From assembly GCA_003354055.1 (NCBI GenBank), contig PIVQ01000404.1, forward strand, positions 1-6,718: 6,718 nucleotides of DNA, read 5' to 3'. Positions 1-6,718 of this stretch are shown here, piece by piece (the first letter of the stretch is position 1; the number at the start of each line of letters is the position of its first letter). This DNA comes from Desulfobacteraceae bacterium (GTDB lineage: Bacteria; Desulfobacterota; Desulfobacteria; Desulfobacterales; Desulfobacteraceae). A model generated the notes under the pieces. It was not told the origin of the DNA and did not search any database. It saw only the letters and a program-made list of their open reading frames with translations. The position numbers and the translations under genes are program-made.

Positions 1-91
1 TGAAGACCACTTCACCTGAGGCCTCCCCCTGTCCTGTAAAACTATTGCAGGGAAATGTTCTGCCATCTTCCAGGGCTAATAATGCTTTCAT
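1..91 (-). CDS. carA: Carbamoyl-phosphate synthase small subunit, N-terminal part (cut by window edge)
   Basis: The small subunit is the glutamine amidotransferase half of carbamoyl-phosphate synthase. It releases ammonia from glutamine for the large subunit CarB, feeding pyrimidine and arginine synthesis in the cytoplasm. Only 30 codons are visible on the minus strand. They read MKALLALEDGRTFPCNSFTG followed by QGEASGEVVF, which matches the conserved CarA N-terminus (ALLxLEDG, then F.G.G...GEVVF). The catalytic class I amidotransferase domain lies outside the window. The ATG at 91-89 is preceded by AGGTG (101-105 on the plus strand as CACCT) at 9 nt spacing, which fixes the start. The gene is divergent from the LD-carboxypeptidase gene, with an IS remnant between them. 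The call rests on motif recognition over a short stretch, but the match is distinctive. Confidence 0.9.
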   Translation of the reverse strand, partial: MKALLALEDGRTFPCNSFTGQGEASGEVVF

Positions 92-120
92 TTCGATTTA
101 CACCTGTCTGCGCATTGTTG

Positions 121-148
121 ATATAAAAACTCTTTAGTATTCATACAA
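121..148 (-). promoter_or_regulatory. Candidate sigma-70-type promoter of carA
   Basis: On the minus strand, TTGTAT (148-143) and TTATAT (126-121) are separated by 16 bp. They would start transcription roughly 20-25 nt upstream of the carA ATG, leaving room for the AGGTG ribosome site. Both hexamers are imperfect, so this is a prediction by eye. It lies outside the IS remnant, so carA need not depend on the element for expression. Confidence 0.35.
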
Positions 149-175
149 ATCGGGCTCGTCCCAATACCACAAAAC

Positions 176-192
176 GGTTGCAATTAGCAACC
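176..192. repeat. Short inverted repeat upstream of carA
   Basis: GGTTGC and GCAACC form a 6-bp perfect inverted repeat around the 5-nt centre AATTA. It lies about 27 bp upstream of the proposed carA -35 box. It could be an operator half-site pair or a weak hairpin. There is no good T-tract to make it a convincing terminator, and no regulator can be named. Confidence 0.3.
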
Positions 193-218
193 CGGAATCC
201 CCCTCCCTCAATCCACCA

Positions 219-335
219 CCTAAAAAAAGAAAACTCCGTTGCGCTTGATGAATCAAGCGGATAGAGTATTTGTGCGACCAAAAATCTATCATTAACGGGG
301 TGCACGCTATGTCACAAGGCTTATTATCATTCAAG
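219..335 (+). repeat. Left arm of the element: IS1380 left end with transposase start
   Basis: The arm holds the terminal A-rich motif, the conserved block CCGTTGCGCTTGATG (236-250), the palindrome CGCTTGATGAATCAAGCG (242-259), an AACGGGG ribosome-site-like block (294-300) and the ATG at 309. It aligns over its whole length with the complement of 736-854, at roughly 70% identity by eye with a few indels. The transposase reading frame from 309 continues only to a stop at 357-359, because the sequence jumps at about 335 into the core fragment in another frame. Confidence 0.75.
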
Positions 336-359
336 ATGCTACTTTGTCTGAGACCATGA
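309..359 (+). pseudogene. Broken 5' end of IS1380 transposase (left arm)
   Basis: The codons read M-S-Q-G-L-L-S-F-K, the usual start of IS1380-group transposases (MTQGxLPFK). They are followed by seven unrelated codons and a TGA. The junction near 333-338 shares the bases CAAGAT between the two joined pieces, consistent with an internal deletion that removed well over 100 residues of transposase and changed the frame. No functional product is expected. Confidence 0.7.
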
Positions 360-667
360 AAAAGACAGCTCTTTATTGCTATAAAGGTTTCAAGTTCTAC
401 CAGCCGTTAAATACATGGTGGCATGAGCATGGCATTATTCTGCACACAGAATATAGAGACGGTAATGTGCCTGCCGGTTTTGAACAATTAAGGGTTTTCA
501 AAAAGACTTTGAACTGCCTTCCGGAAAATGTCGAAAAGGTAAAGCTCAGATCAGATACAGCAGGCTACCAACATGATCTTTTAAGGTGTTCTGAGCAAGG
601 TGAAAATAAACGTTTTGGCAGAATCGAATTTGCAATCGGTTGTGATGTGCCCCAGTCGTTCAAAAAA
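329..667 (+). pseudogene. IS1380-family transposase, central core fragment
   Basis: The open frame from TTG 344 to TAG 694 is a piece of a DDE transposase, not a gene of its own. The recognisable family blocks are DATLSETMKKTALYCYKG (first catalytic Asp region, GAT at 335-337), YQPLNTWWHEHG, RDGNVPAGFEQLRV, VKLRSDTAGYQHDLLR (probable second catalytic Asp, codon 554-556) and RFGRIEFAIG. Family similarity stops at FKK, at the A9 run 662-670. The last residues (SPRMVLG) come from unrelated sequence. The N-terminal part, the third acidic residue and the C-terminal region are missing. There is no ribosome site suited to 344. Expression of a stable protein is unlikely. Confidence 0.85.
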
Positions 668-720
668 AAATCCCCCCGAATGGTATTGGGATAGCTGTAA
701 AATAATAGGCGGTGGATTCG

Positions 721-762
721 GGTTTTTTCTTCATACTTGAATGGAAGAACTCCTTGTGTCAT
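721..762 (-). pseudogene. Broken 5' end of a second IS1380 transposase, opposite orientation
   Basis: On the minus strand from ATG 762-760, the codons read MTQGVLPFKYEEKT, a near-canonical IS1380 transposase N-terminus. It has a purine-rich GGGGG ribosome site 8 nt upstream (771-775 as CCCCC). After about 14 codons the sequence departs from the family. The open frame merely runs on through unrelated sequence and the antisense of the core fragment to a stop near 565. This is a truncated gene start, closer to the family consensus than the left-arm copy. Confidence 0.75.
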
Positions 763-854
763 AGTTAGTTCCCCCGTTGCCGATAAGTTTTTTTAGTGGG
801 AAACATTCTATTTGCTTGAAACATCAAGCGCAACGGGTTTTCTCTTTTTTTGGG
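736..854 (-). repeat. Right arm of the element: inverted second IS1380 left end
   Basis: Read on the minus strand, this arm gives CCCAAAAAAAGAGAAAA, the conserved CCGTTGCGCTTGATG block (835-821), an imperfect subterminal palindrome (812-829, GCTTGA/TCAAGC), an AACGGGGG block and the transposase ATG at 762. Divergence from the left arm (many scattered substitutions, several indels) suggests an old duplication or two distinct parental copies, not a recent inversion. Confidence 0.75.
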
Positions 855-974
855 AACCTTTCTGGTCGGTCGTTTTTTTATATGGAAAAGCGGTATGATC
901 AAAGCAATTTGAATGGTGCTTCTGGGTAGGTAGGTTTCATAAGAGAGCTAAAAAAGTAAACTGGCTTTGATATT
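855..974. other. Spacer between IS remnant and LD-carboxypeptidase gene
   Basis: This is an AT-rich stretch of 120 bp with no open gene. A possible -10 (TATGAT, 894-899) has no good -35 partner, and TTTTTTTATATGG (873-885) is not preceded by a stem. I see no convincing promoter, terminator or riboswitch here. The signal that drives the downstream pair is unidentified and could lie in this spacer or in the right arm. Confidence 0.4.
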
Positions 975-1865
975 ATGGGATATTATTTAAAACAAGGGGA
1001 CTTGATAGGGGTTGCAGCCCCGTCGGCACGTTTTGATAAAGAGCTTTTCGCAAAAGGTGTTGCATGTCTTGAAAATATGGGGTTTCGTGTCCGGGTCCCT
1101 GATGGGATTTTCGGAGAACTGCGGTATCTTGCCGGCACAGATCCGGACAGGGCATCGGTGATCAATGAGCTGTTTTTAGATCCTGAGGTTAAAGGCATTA
1201 TTTCGGTACGGGGCGGGTTTGGTGCCATGCGAATCCTGGATTACCTGGATTGGGAAAAGATCAGGGAAAACCCAACTTTGTTTGTGGGGTTTTCCGATGC
1301 AAGTGCTCTGATCGCAGGTTTAATCTCAAAGGCAGAGGCAGGAGCAATTCACGGTCCGAATTTGGTTTCCCTGGCCAGGGCAGGGGAGGCTACCCTTGAT
1401 GGATTTTATAAAGCCGTGACCGGACAATTAAAACAGATTGCTATTGATCAGGGGCAATGTCTGCGGGCTGGGGACGCCAGGGGAAGACTTGTGGGAGGAA
1501 ATCTGGCTACCCTGGTTCATATGATCGGCACCCGGTTTCAGCCTGATTTTGATCAGGGCATCCTCTTTATTGAAGATGTGGGAGAGCCTGCCTATAAAAT
1601 TGACCGGATGCTTTCCCAGATGAAGATGGCAGGATGCTTTGATCACATAAGGGGGGTGATTGCCGGTTCATTTGAGGGGTGTGCCAATCCGGAGTATATC
1701 CCGGAGATCATCGATGAGATTTTTGAAGAGATGGACATACCTGTTCTCATGGGGCTTATGGCGGGCCACGGCACCGTCAATCTATCCCTGCCTATGGGAG
1801 AACCTGTAATCTTTGATGCAGACAACGCTCTGATCCGATGGGAAAGCCGGCGGGAGAACCGGTAA
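975..1865 (+). CDS. ldcA: LD-carboxypeptidase, peptidase family S66 (LdcA-like)
   Basis: Family S66 enzymes cleave the L,D bond between meso-diaminopimelate and terminal D-alanine in murein tetrapeptides, a cytoplasmic step of peptidoglycan recycling. The protein has 296 residues, a usual length for the family. The N-terminal domain opens with LKQGDLIGVAAPSARF (5-20). RGGFG (79-83) and the nucleophile motif GFSDAS (105-110, Ser107) follow. The C-terminal domain carries GGNL (174-177), ED-GEPAYKIDRM (200-212, probable catalytic Glu200) and GHGTVNLSLPMG (264-275, probable His265), giving the S66 Ser-Glu-His triad. No signal peptide is seen. An in-frame stop at 957-959 leaves ATG 975 as the only usual start, although its ribosome site is weak. 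Its stop overlaps the next start (TAATG), so the two are probably co-translated. Related S66 members (MccF type) act on other substrates. The murein role is inferred from motifs and context. Confidence 0.9.
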   Translation: MGYYLKQGDLIGVAAPSARFDKELFAKGVACLENMGFRVRVPDGIFGELRYLAGTDPDRASVINELFLDPEVKGIISVRGGFGAMRILDYLDWEKIRENPTLFVGFSDASALIAGLISKAEAGAIHGPNLVSLARAGEATLDGFYKAVTGQLKQIAIDQGQCLRAGDARGRLVGGNLATLVHMIGTRFQPDFDQGILFIEDVGEPAYKIDRMLSQMKMAGCFDHIRGVIAGSFEGCANPEYIPEIIDEIFEEMDIPVLMGLMAGHGTVNLSLPMGEPVIFDADNALIRWESRRENR

Positions 1866-1867
1866 TG
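1852..1867 (+). promoter_or_regulatory. Ribosome site deciding the start of the serine hydrolase
   Basis: GGGAG at 1852-1856 lies 8 nt before the ATG at 1865-1867, and that ATG overlaps the ldcA stop as TAATG. The upstream in-frame ATG 1838 would add nine residues (MGKPAGEPV) and a 28-bp overlap, and has no comparable ribosome site. The 1865 start is preferred. Confidence 0.65.
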
Positions 1868-3007
1868 GAGACGAAAGAGGCTCCTTTTACTAAAATTGAT
1901 CAGGCCATGGCCATGGCTGTTGCGGATAAGGTTTTTCCAGGTGCTGTCCTGTTGTGGGGTGTTCAGGGCCGTATTATGTTTCACAGGGCATTCGGAACAG
2001 TCGATCTAAACACCGGGATTCCGGTGGAAACAGGCGATTTCTTTGACCTGGCATCCCTGACCAAGCCCCTGGCCACCACCCTGGCCATGGCTGAATTGAT
2101 ACGGACAAAAAAGGTTGATTTAAGCACCCCGCTGTCGGAGGTCCTGCGGAAGACCCGGGGAACTATCAAAGAATTAATTACAATAGATATGCTGCTGCGT
2201 CATACTTCGGGCCTGCCTGCCCACAGAGAATTCTATAAAACCATTTTAAATGCCACGTCTGCCCCCCGGAATGTCTTACGGCAACTGATTTTAGCCGAGC
2301 CTCTGGATGCCGAACCTGGGAAAAATGAGGTGTACAGTGATTTGGGATACATGCTCCTGGCCTGGGTGGTGGAAAAATGTTCCGGCCAGCGTCTGGATCA
2401 ATTTGTCTATGATCGTATTTATGCGCCTCTGGGTATTGACGGCCTGTTTTTTATTGATCTTGAAACAGGCCAGCCCAGCCGGAATCCGGTGAGTGACGGT
2501 CATGCCCATAATCATCAGCCTCGTCAGGCAATCGTGCCCACATCCCGATGCCCCTGGCGGGGAAAACTGATCAAGGGTGAGGTGGAAGATGAAAATGCCT
2601 GGGCTGCAGGCGGAATAGAAGGCCATGCAGGACTTTTTGGAGATGCCCTGTCGGTTCATCGGCTCTGTTGTGAAATCATGGGGGCCATAAGAGACGAGGG
2701 ACCCAGGGTTCTGGATCCCGGAGTGATGCAGGCATTTCTCAGGAGAGTTTCCGGCAAAGACAGAGTCGCGGGGTTTGATACGCCGTCAGATGAAAACTCT
2801 TCGGCAGGCAAGCTGTTTTCAAGGGCCGGAGTCGGACATCTGGGATTTACAGGAACGTCCCTGTGGATGGACCCTGAAACCGGTCTGATTGTTATTCTAT
2901 TGACCAATCGGGTGCATCCCTCCCGGGAAAATAATAAAATACGAGCGTTCAGGCCTTTGATCCACGATTTGATATCATCTGAATTCAACACAAATATACA
3001 GATGTGA
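1865..3007 (+). CDS. Serine hydrolase, class C beta-lactamase / low-MW PBP fold
   Basis: This is a predicted active-site serine enzyme of the beta-lactamase family (Pfam Beta-lactamase type), 380 residues from ATG 1865. The motifs in order are: SLTK (64-67, SxxK nucleophile and base), HTSGLP (113-118), YSD (157-159, the YxN-equivalent), DENAWAAGGIEGHAGLF (242-258) and HLGFTGT (325-331, equivalent of the KTG/HTG strand). The family includes D,D-carboxypeptidases, esterases and class C beta-lactamases. The DENA...GGxxGHAGLF block is typical of a housekeeping subgroup, not of resistance enzymes. No signal peptide or membrane segment is evident, so a cytoplasmic location is likely. Coupling to ldcA through TAATG points to joint processing of peptidoglycan peptides, but the true substrate is unknown. 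Esterase or amidase activity on other compounds remains possible. Confidence 0.85.
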   Translation: METKEAPFTKIDQAMAMAVADKVFPGAVLLWGVQGRIMFHRAFGTVDLNTGIPVETGDFFDLASLTKPLATTLAMAELIRTKKVDLSTPLSEVLRKTRGTIKELITIDMLLRHTSGLPAHREFYKTILNATSAPRNVLRQLILAEPLDAEPGKNEVYSDLGYMLLAWVVEKCSGQRLDQFVYDRIYAPLGIDGLFFIDLETGQPSRNPVSDGHAHNHQPRQAIVPTSRCPWRGKLIKGEVEDENAWAAGGIEGHAGLFGDALSVHRLCCEIMGAIRDEGPRVLDPGVMQAFLRRVSGKDRVAGFDTPSDENSSAGKLFSRAGVGHLGFTGTSLWMDPETGLIVILLTNRVHPSRENNKIRAFRPLIHDLISSEFNTNIQM

Positions 3008-4165
<1,158 letters not shown>

Positions 4166-4168
4166 TAG

Positions 4169-4981
4169 ATGTTTTCCAGGCGGATGATTATTATTATCGG
4201 CGTGGGCGTGTTCATTGCGGTAACCTTTACCGTTATTACCATGACCAGTCGTCAATCCCTTCCGGTCAGCGGATTAGAGCGTCTTGCCATTTCCATTACC
4301 TCTCCGTTTCAGTTTATGGTGACCCGGACCATCGGATATACGCAAAGCGTATGGCGAACCTATTTTGCGGCTGTTCTTGCTGTGGAGGAAAATCGGAAAC
4401 TGAAGCAGGAACTGTCCCGGGCCACTGAAATTCAGAACCGGTATGAAGAGCTGGAACTGGAAAATGCCCGGCTCAAGAAATTTGTCAATTTCACAGGATC
4501 CGTGCCTGCTACTTACGTGGCGGCTCAGATTATTGCCCGGGATCCCTCTCCCTGGTTCAAGACGATTATGATTGACAAGGGAGAGTCCGACGGTCTGGTA
4601 AAGGGATCTCCGGTTCTTGTGTCCGAAGGCATTGTGGGGCAGATTATCAAGGTGTCCAGAACATTTTCCAGGGTGCTGCTGATTACGGACCGGAACTCTG
4701 CCGTGGATGCTTTGGTCCAGAATACAAGGGTTCGGGGTATGGTCAAAGGGAACAACGAGGATGCCTGTTCCTTTGTTTATGCATTGCGCAAAGATGAGGT
4801 TAAACCTGGTGAGATGATTGTCTCTTCCGGGCTGGATCAGGTTTTTCCCAAAGGATTGAAAATCGGTAAGATTCTGGATGTAAAAAAGGTCCACTCTCAG
4901 CTATTTCAGGATATTATTATCGAAACCAGCGTGAATTTCGATAAACTTGAGGAAGTGCTTGTATATAAAAATGGGAACTAA
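4169..4981 (+). CDS. mreC: Rod-shape-determining protein MreC
   Basis: MreC is a bitopic inner-membrane protein whose periplasmic part dimerises, binds PBP2 and activates the elongasome. The 270 residues show a short cytoplasmic start (MFSRR), one membrane segment (about 6-25), and a heptad-rich coiled coil rich in E, K and L (about 71-107). The paired beta-barrel domain follows, with VAAQIIARDPSPWFKTIMID (117-136), KGSPVLVSEGIVGQI (145-159), LLITDRNSAVDALV (170-183) and SSGLDQVFPKGLKIGKI (219-235). The C-terminus ends soon after the second barrel, so it lacks the long tail of the E. coli protein. Many family members are this length. The gene starts 3 nt after the mreB stops (TGATAG) with only a weak ribosome site, consistent with translational coupling. 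Confidence 0.95.
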   Translation: MFSRRMIIIIGVGVFIAVTFTVITMTSRQSLPVSGLERLAISITSPFQFMVTRTIGYTQSVWRTYFAAVLAVEENRKLKQELSRATEIQNRYEELELENARLKKFVNFTGSVPATYVAAQIIARDPSPWFKTIMIDKGESDGLVKGSPVLVSEGIVGQIIKVSRTFSRVLLITDRNSAVDALVQNTRVRGMVKGNNEDACSFVYALRKDEVKPGEMIVSSGLDQVFPKGLKIGKILDVKKVHSQLFQDIIIETSVNFDKLEEVLVYKNGN

Positions 4982-4993
4982 AAGGATTCGGCT

Positions 4994-5527
4994 ATGATGA
5001 ATTTTAGTTTTTTCTTCATGGTTACCCTGGGTCTGGTCATCTGCCAAACCGTTGTTTTTCCTTCGTTTTCATGGTTCTCCCAATGCTTTGATATCCTAAT
5101 TATTATTGTGCTTTATTTAAGCCTTGTCTATTCCCATTACGGGGCAATAATTGCCATTGTGGTAATCGGGGGTATCATGGACAGTGTTTCAGGGGTTCCC
5201 TTTTTTCTCCATATTTTTTCATATCTCTGGATTTTTCTGATTGTTCAATTGTTTAAGCAGTTGGTGTTCCAGCGCAGCGCTGTCTTTATGATGGTTGTCA
5301 GTTTGATCGCGGTGGCCATTCAGCAATGCCTGATGCTCTTCTCTGTATTTATAGAGCAGGGTCAGATTGGGGTATTCAACCTTGATTTCGCTCTGGTTTT
5401 AAGGCGGATTGTCTGGGGTGTTTTGCTTATACCGCCCGGCGTTTGGGTCGTGAATGTTCTGCGCCAGAACTATTTTTATGCGATAAGGCAATTCAGGCGT
5501 GAGTTGGCCAGGAAATACAGGGGGTAG
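4994..5527 (+). CDS. mreD: Rod-shape-determining protein MreD
   Basis: MreD is a small polytopic inner-membrane protein of the elongasome that works with MreC to control PBP2-RodA. The 177 residues are strongly hydrophobic, with about six predicted membrane segments (about 4-24, 31-46, 48-62, 70-90, 97-119, 133-155). The family signature GG-MDSVSG (59-67) sits at the end of the third segment, and a basic cytoplasmic tail (RQFRRELARKYRG) closes the protein. AAGGA (4982-4986) lies 7 nt before ATG 4994. The next codon is also ATG, so a start one residue later is possible. MreD diverges fast, so the call draws strength from its position between mreC and mrdA. Confidence 0.92.
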   Translation: MMNFSFFFMVTLGLVICQTVVFPSFSWFSQCFDILIIIVLYLSLVYSHYGAIIAIVVIGGIMDSVSGVPFFLHIFSYLWIFLIVQLFKQLVFQRSAVFMMVVSLIAVAIQQCLMLFSVFIEQGQIGVFNLDFALVLRRIVWGVLLIPPGVWVVNVLRQNYFYAIRQFRRELARKYRG

Positions 5528-5529
5528 GG

Positions 5530-6718
5530 GTGAGCGGTATCAACAAAAACCCTGATCGGGATTGGATAAAGCAACGGCTCATCGGGGCTAGTCTCTGTGT
5601 CATACTTGTATTTTCCCTTTTGTTCTTGCGGCTCATGTACCTTCAGTTGATTAAGGGGGAAGAGTTTCGACGGTTGTCCCAGACCAATTGTGTTCGCCTT
5701 AAAAGCATTAAATCCTCACGGGGGTTGATTTACGACCGGAATAACACCCTGTTGGTGGATAATAGGCCGGCTTTTGATCTTACCATTGTCCTTGAAGATG
5801 CAAAGCCGTTGAAGGAAACTGTGAGCAGGTTGGCCATGCTCATTGACGAACCCTATGAAGATCTCATGGACAGTATAGAAAAGGCGGGGAGATCGGCTTT
5901 TTATAAACCTCTGACCTTGAAACGGGATATTTCAAGGGATCAGTTAGCGATTGTGGAGGCCCACCAGTTTGATCTGCCCGGCATCTATATGGATATCGAA
6001 CCCACTCGTCATTATATATACGAAAAAACAGCTGCCCATTTACTGGGATACTTGGGCCAGATCAACCGACAAGAACTTGAAAGCGGGCGATACCCAAATG
6101 TTCGGGCTGGTGATTCCATTGGCCGTTACGGGGTTGAAAAGAGTTTTGAATCCTTTCTTCAGGGCAAAAGGGGCGGCCGCCAGGTAGAGGTGGATGTAAA
6201 CGGCCGGGTGATCAAGGTGCTAAAAACTGTCGAGCCCTTATCCGGAAAAGATCTTCACCTTACTCTGGACCTTAAACTTCAGCGGCGGGCCGAAGAGTTG
6301 CTGGCCGGTAAAGACGGATCTGTGGTGGCCATCGATCCGTCAAACGGGGATGTGCTGGTCATGGCATCCACCCCTAGTTTTGACCAGAACGATTTTATCG
6401 GCGGTATCTCCTCCAAAAAATGGCGGGCGCTCATGGATGATCCGGGCAAACCCATGAATAACAAGGCCATCCAGGCTGAATATCCGCCGGCGTCAACCTA
6501 TAAGACCCTCACAGCGCTGGCCGGACTTGAAGAAAAAGTGATTGATCGGAACTCCACTTCCTATTGTCCCGGGTTTTACAAATTCGGTAACCGGCGTTAC
6601 CATTGCTGGAACCGTCACGGCCATGGTGAAATCAGCGTGGAGGATGCTCTGGCTCAGTCATGTGATGTCTTTTTCTATCAGACCGGTGAAAAACTCGGCG
6701 TAGATGCACTGGCTCAAT
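5530..6718 (+). CDS. mrdA: Penicillin-binding protein 2, peptidoglycan D,D-transpeptidase (cut by window edge)
   Basis: PBP2 is the class B transpeptidase that crosslinks new glycan during rod elongation, together with RodA and MreC. The visible 396 codons include one N-terminal membrane anchor (about 16-40) and the pedestal domain beginning SSRGLIYDRN (62-71). A PBP-dimer region contains SIGRYGVEKSFE (196-207). The transpeptidase domain follows from about 263 (GSVVAIDPSNGDVLVMAS). The SxxK active site is in EYPPASTYK (317-325, Ser322 and Lys325), and the SxN-type motif is SCD (377-379, as SSD in E. coli). The KTG motif lies beyond the right edge. GTG 5530 is 2 nt after the mreD stop, with AGGGGG (5519-5524) 5 nt upstream. 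It places the anchor normally and no better start is seen. The gene is probably complete outside the window. Confidence 0.95.
   Translation, partial: MSGINKNPDRDWIKQRLIGASLCVILVFSLLFLRLMYLQLIKGEEFRRLSQTNCVRLKSIKSSRGLIYDRNNTLLVDNRPAFDLTIVLEDAKPLKETVSRLAMLIDEPYEDLMDSIEKAGRSAFYKPLTLKRDISRDQLAIVEAHQFDLPGIYMDIEPTRHYIYEKTAAHLLGYLGQINRQELESGRYPNVRAGDSIGRYGVEKSFESFLQGKRGGRQVEVDVNGRVIKVLKTVEPLSGKDLHLTLDLKLQRRAEELLAGKDGSVVAIDPSNGDVLVMASTPSFDQNDFIGGISSKKWRALMDDPGKPMNNKAIQAEYPPASTYKTLTALAGLEEKVIDRNSTSYCPGFYKFGNRRYHCWNRHGHGEISVEDALAQSCDVFFYQTGEKLGVDALAQ

Larger units (their letters stand above)
219..854. mobile_element. IS1380-family remnant with two inverted left ends (fold-back, MITE-like)
   Basis: The ends 219 (CCTAAAAAAAG) and 854 (CCCAAAAAAAG on the complement) begin inverted arms of about 118 bp each. 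Inside each arm is a start codon followed by the IS1380 transposase N-terminus: MSQGLLSFK on the plus strand at 309-335 and MTQGVLPFKYEE on the minus strand at 762-727. Between the arms is a core fragment of the same transposase family (about 329-667). At 636 bp the element is far shorter than the roughly 1.6-1.9 kb of complete members, and no right end with a transposase C-terminus is present. No target duplication is visible: the left flank ends ...ACCA and the right flank begins AACC. It is inactive on its own. Whether an intact transposase elsewhere could mobilise it is inference. Confidence 0.8.

Noticed and set aside
134..334. Minus-strand open frame of 66 codons overlapping the carA promoter and left arm
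   Set aside because: It crosses the element boundary at 219, matches no family I recognise, and lies antisense to the transposase start. It is a chance frame.
161..690. Shared 11-mer TGGTATTGGGA (minus strand near carA promoter, plus strand at 681-691) and nearby GGTGGATT as a repeat pair
   Set aside because: The order and spacing of the shared words differ between the two places. An 11-base inverted match is expected by chance several times in a window of this size.
565..762. Minus-strand 65-codon open frame as a complete small gene
   Set aside because: Only its first ~14 codons are transposase-like. The rest is unrelated joint sequence and the antisense of the core fragment, so it is a truncated chimera and not a gene.
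211..860. Target-site duplication flanking the element
   Set aside because: The bases outside the ends (ACCA on the left, AACC on the right) are not a direct repeat. Either the duplication has decayed or the ends came from different insertions.
866..885. T-tract after GGTCGGTCG as a terminator
   Set aside because: No stem with paired arms precedes the T run. GGTCGGTCG is a short direct repeat, not an inverted one.
4274..4894. Long minus-strand open frame (206 codons) opposite mreC
   Set aside because: The plus-strand frame is unmistakably MreC, and the antisense product has no recognisable motif. It is a shadow frame.
5951..6187. Plus-strand 78-codon frame inside mrdA
   Set aside because: It lies in an alternative frame fully inside the PBP2 coding sequence, which is continuous from 5530 to the window end.

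Overview
The window looks like a chromosomal segment from a Gram-negative bacterium, most likely a sulfate-reducing deltaproteobacterium (Desulfobacterota, Desulfobacter-like). This rests on moderate GC, the protein character of the MreBCD/PBP2 set, and an IS1380-type remnant of a kind common in such genomes. The taxonomic call is inference; the gene calls are much firmer.

Left edge (1-218): the first 30 codons of carA (carbamoyl-phosphate synthase small subunit) run leftward off the window. A good Shine-Dalgarno, a plausible promoter and a small inverted repeat lie upstream of it.

Element (219-854): a dead, rearranged IS1380-family remnant of 636 bp sits between divergently transcribed carA and an LD-carboxypeptidase gene. 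Its two ends are not a left end and a right end. Both arms carry the 5' end of an IS1380 transposase gene, with start codon and first residues, in inverted orientation. Between them lies a fragment of the transposase core. This fold-back, MITE-like structure is the main oddity of the window. 855-974 is a spacer with no convincing promoter.

Peptidoglycan-turnover pair (975-3007): an S66 LD-carboxypeptidase (LdcA-like) overlaps, through TAATG, a class C beta-lactamase-fold serine hydrolase. Both lack an evident signal peptide and probably act on peptidoglycan fragments in the cytoplasm.

Elongasome operon (3119 to right edge): mreB, mreC, mreD and mrdA (PBP2, cut by the window edge) are packed with gaps of 3, 12 and 2 nt. 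They encode the cytoskeletal filament, the periplasmic scaffold, a membrane partner and the transpeptidase that drive lateral wall growth in rods. The window therefore joins wall synthesis with a probable wall-recycling pair. I see no tRNA, rRNA, CRISPR or phage genes, and no convincing new defence or metabolic system.
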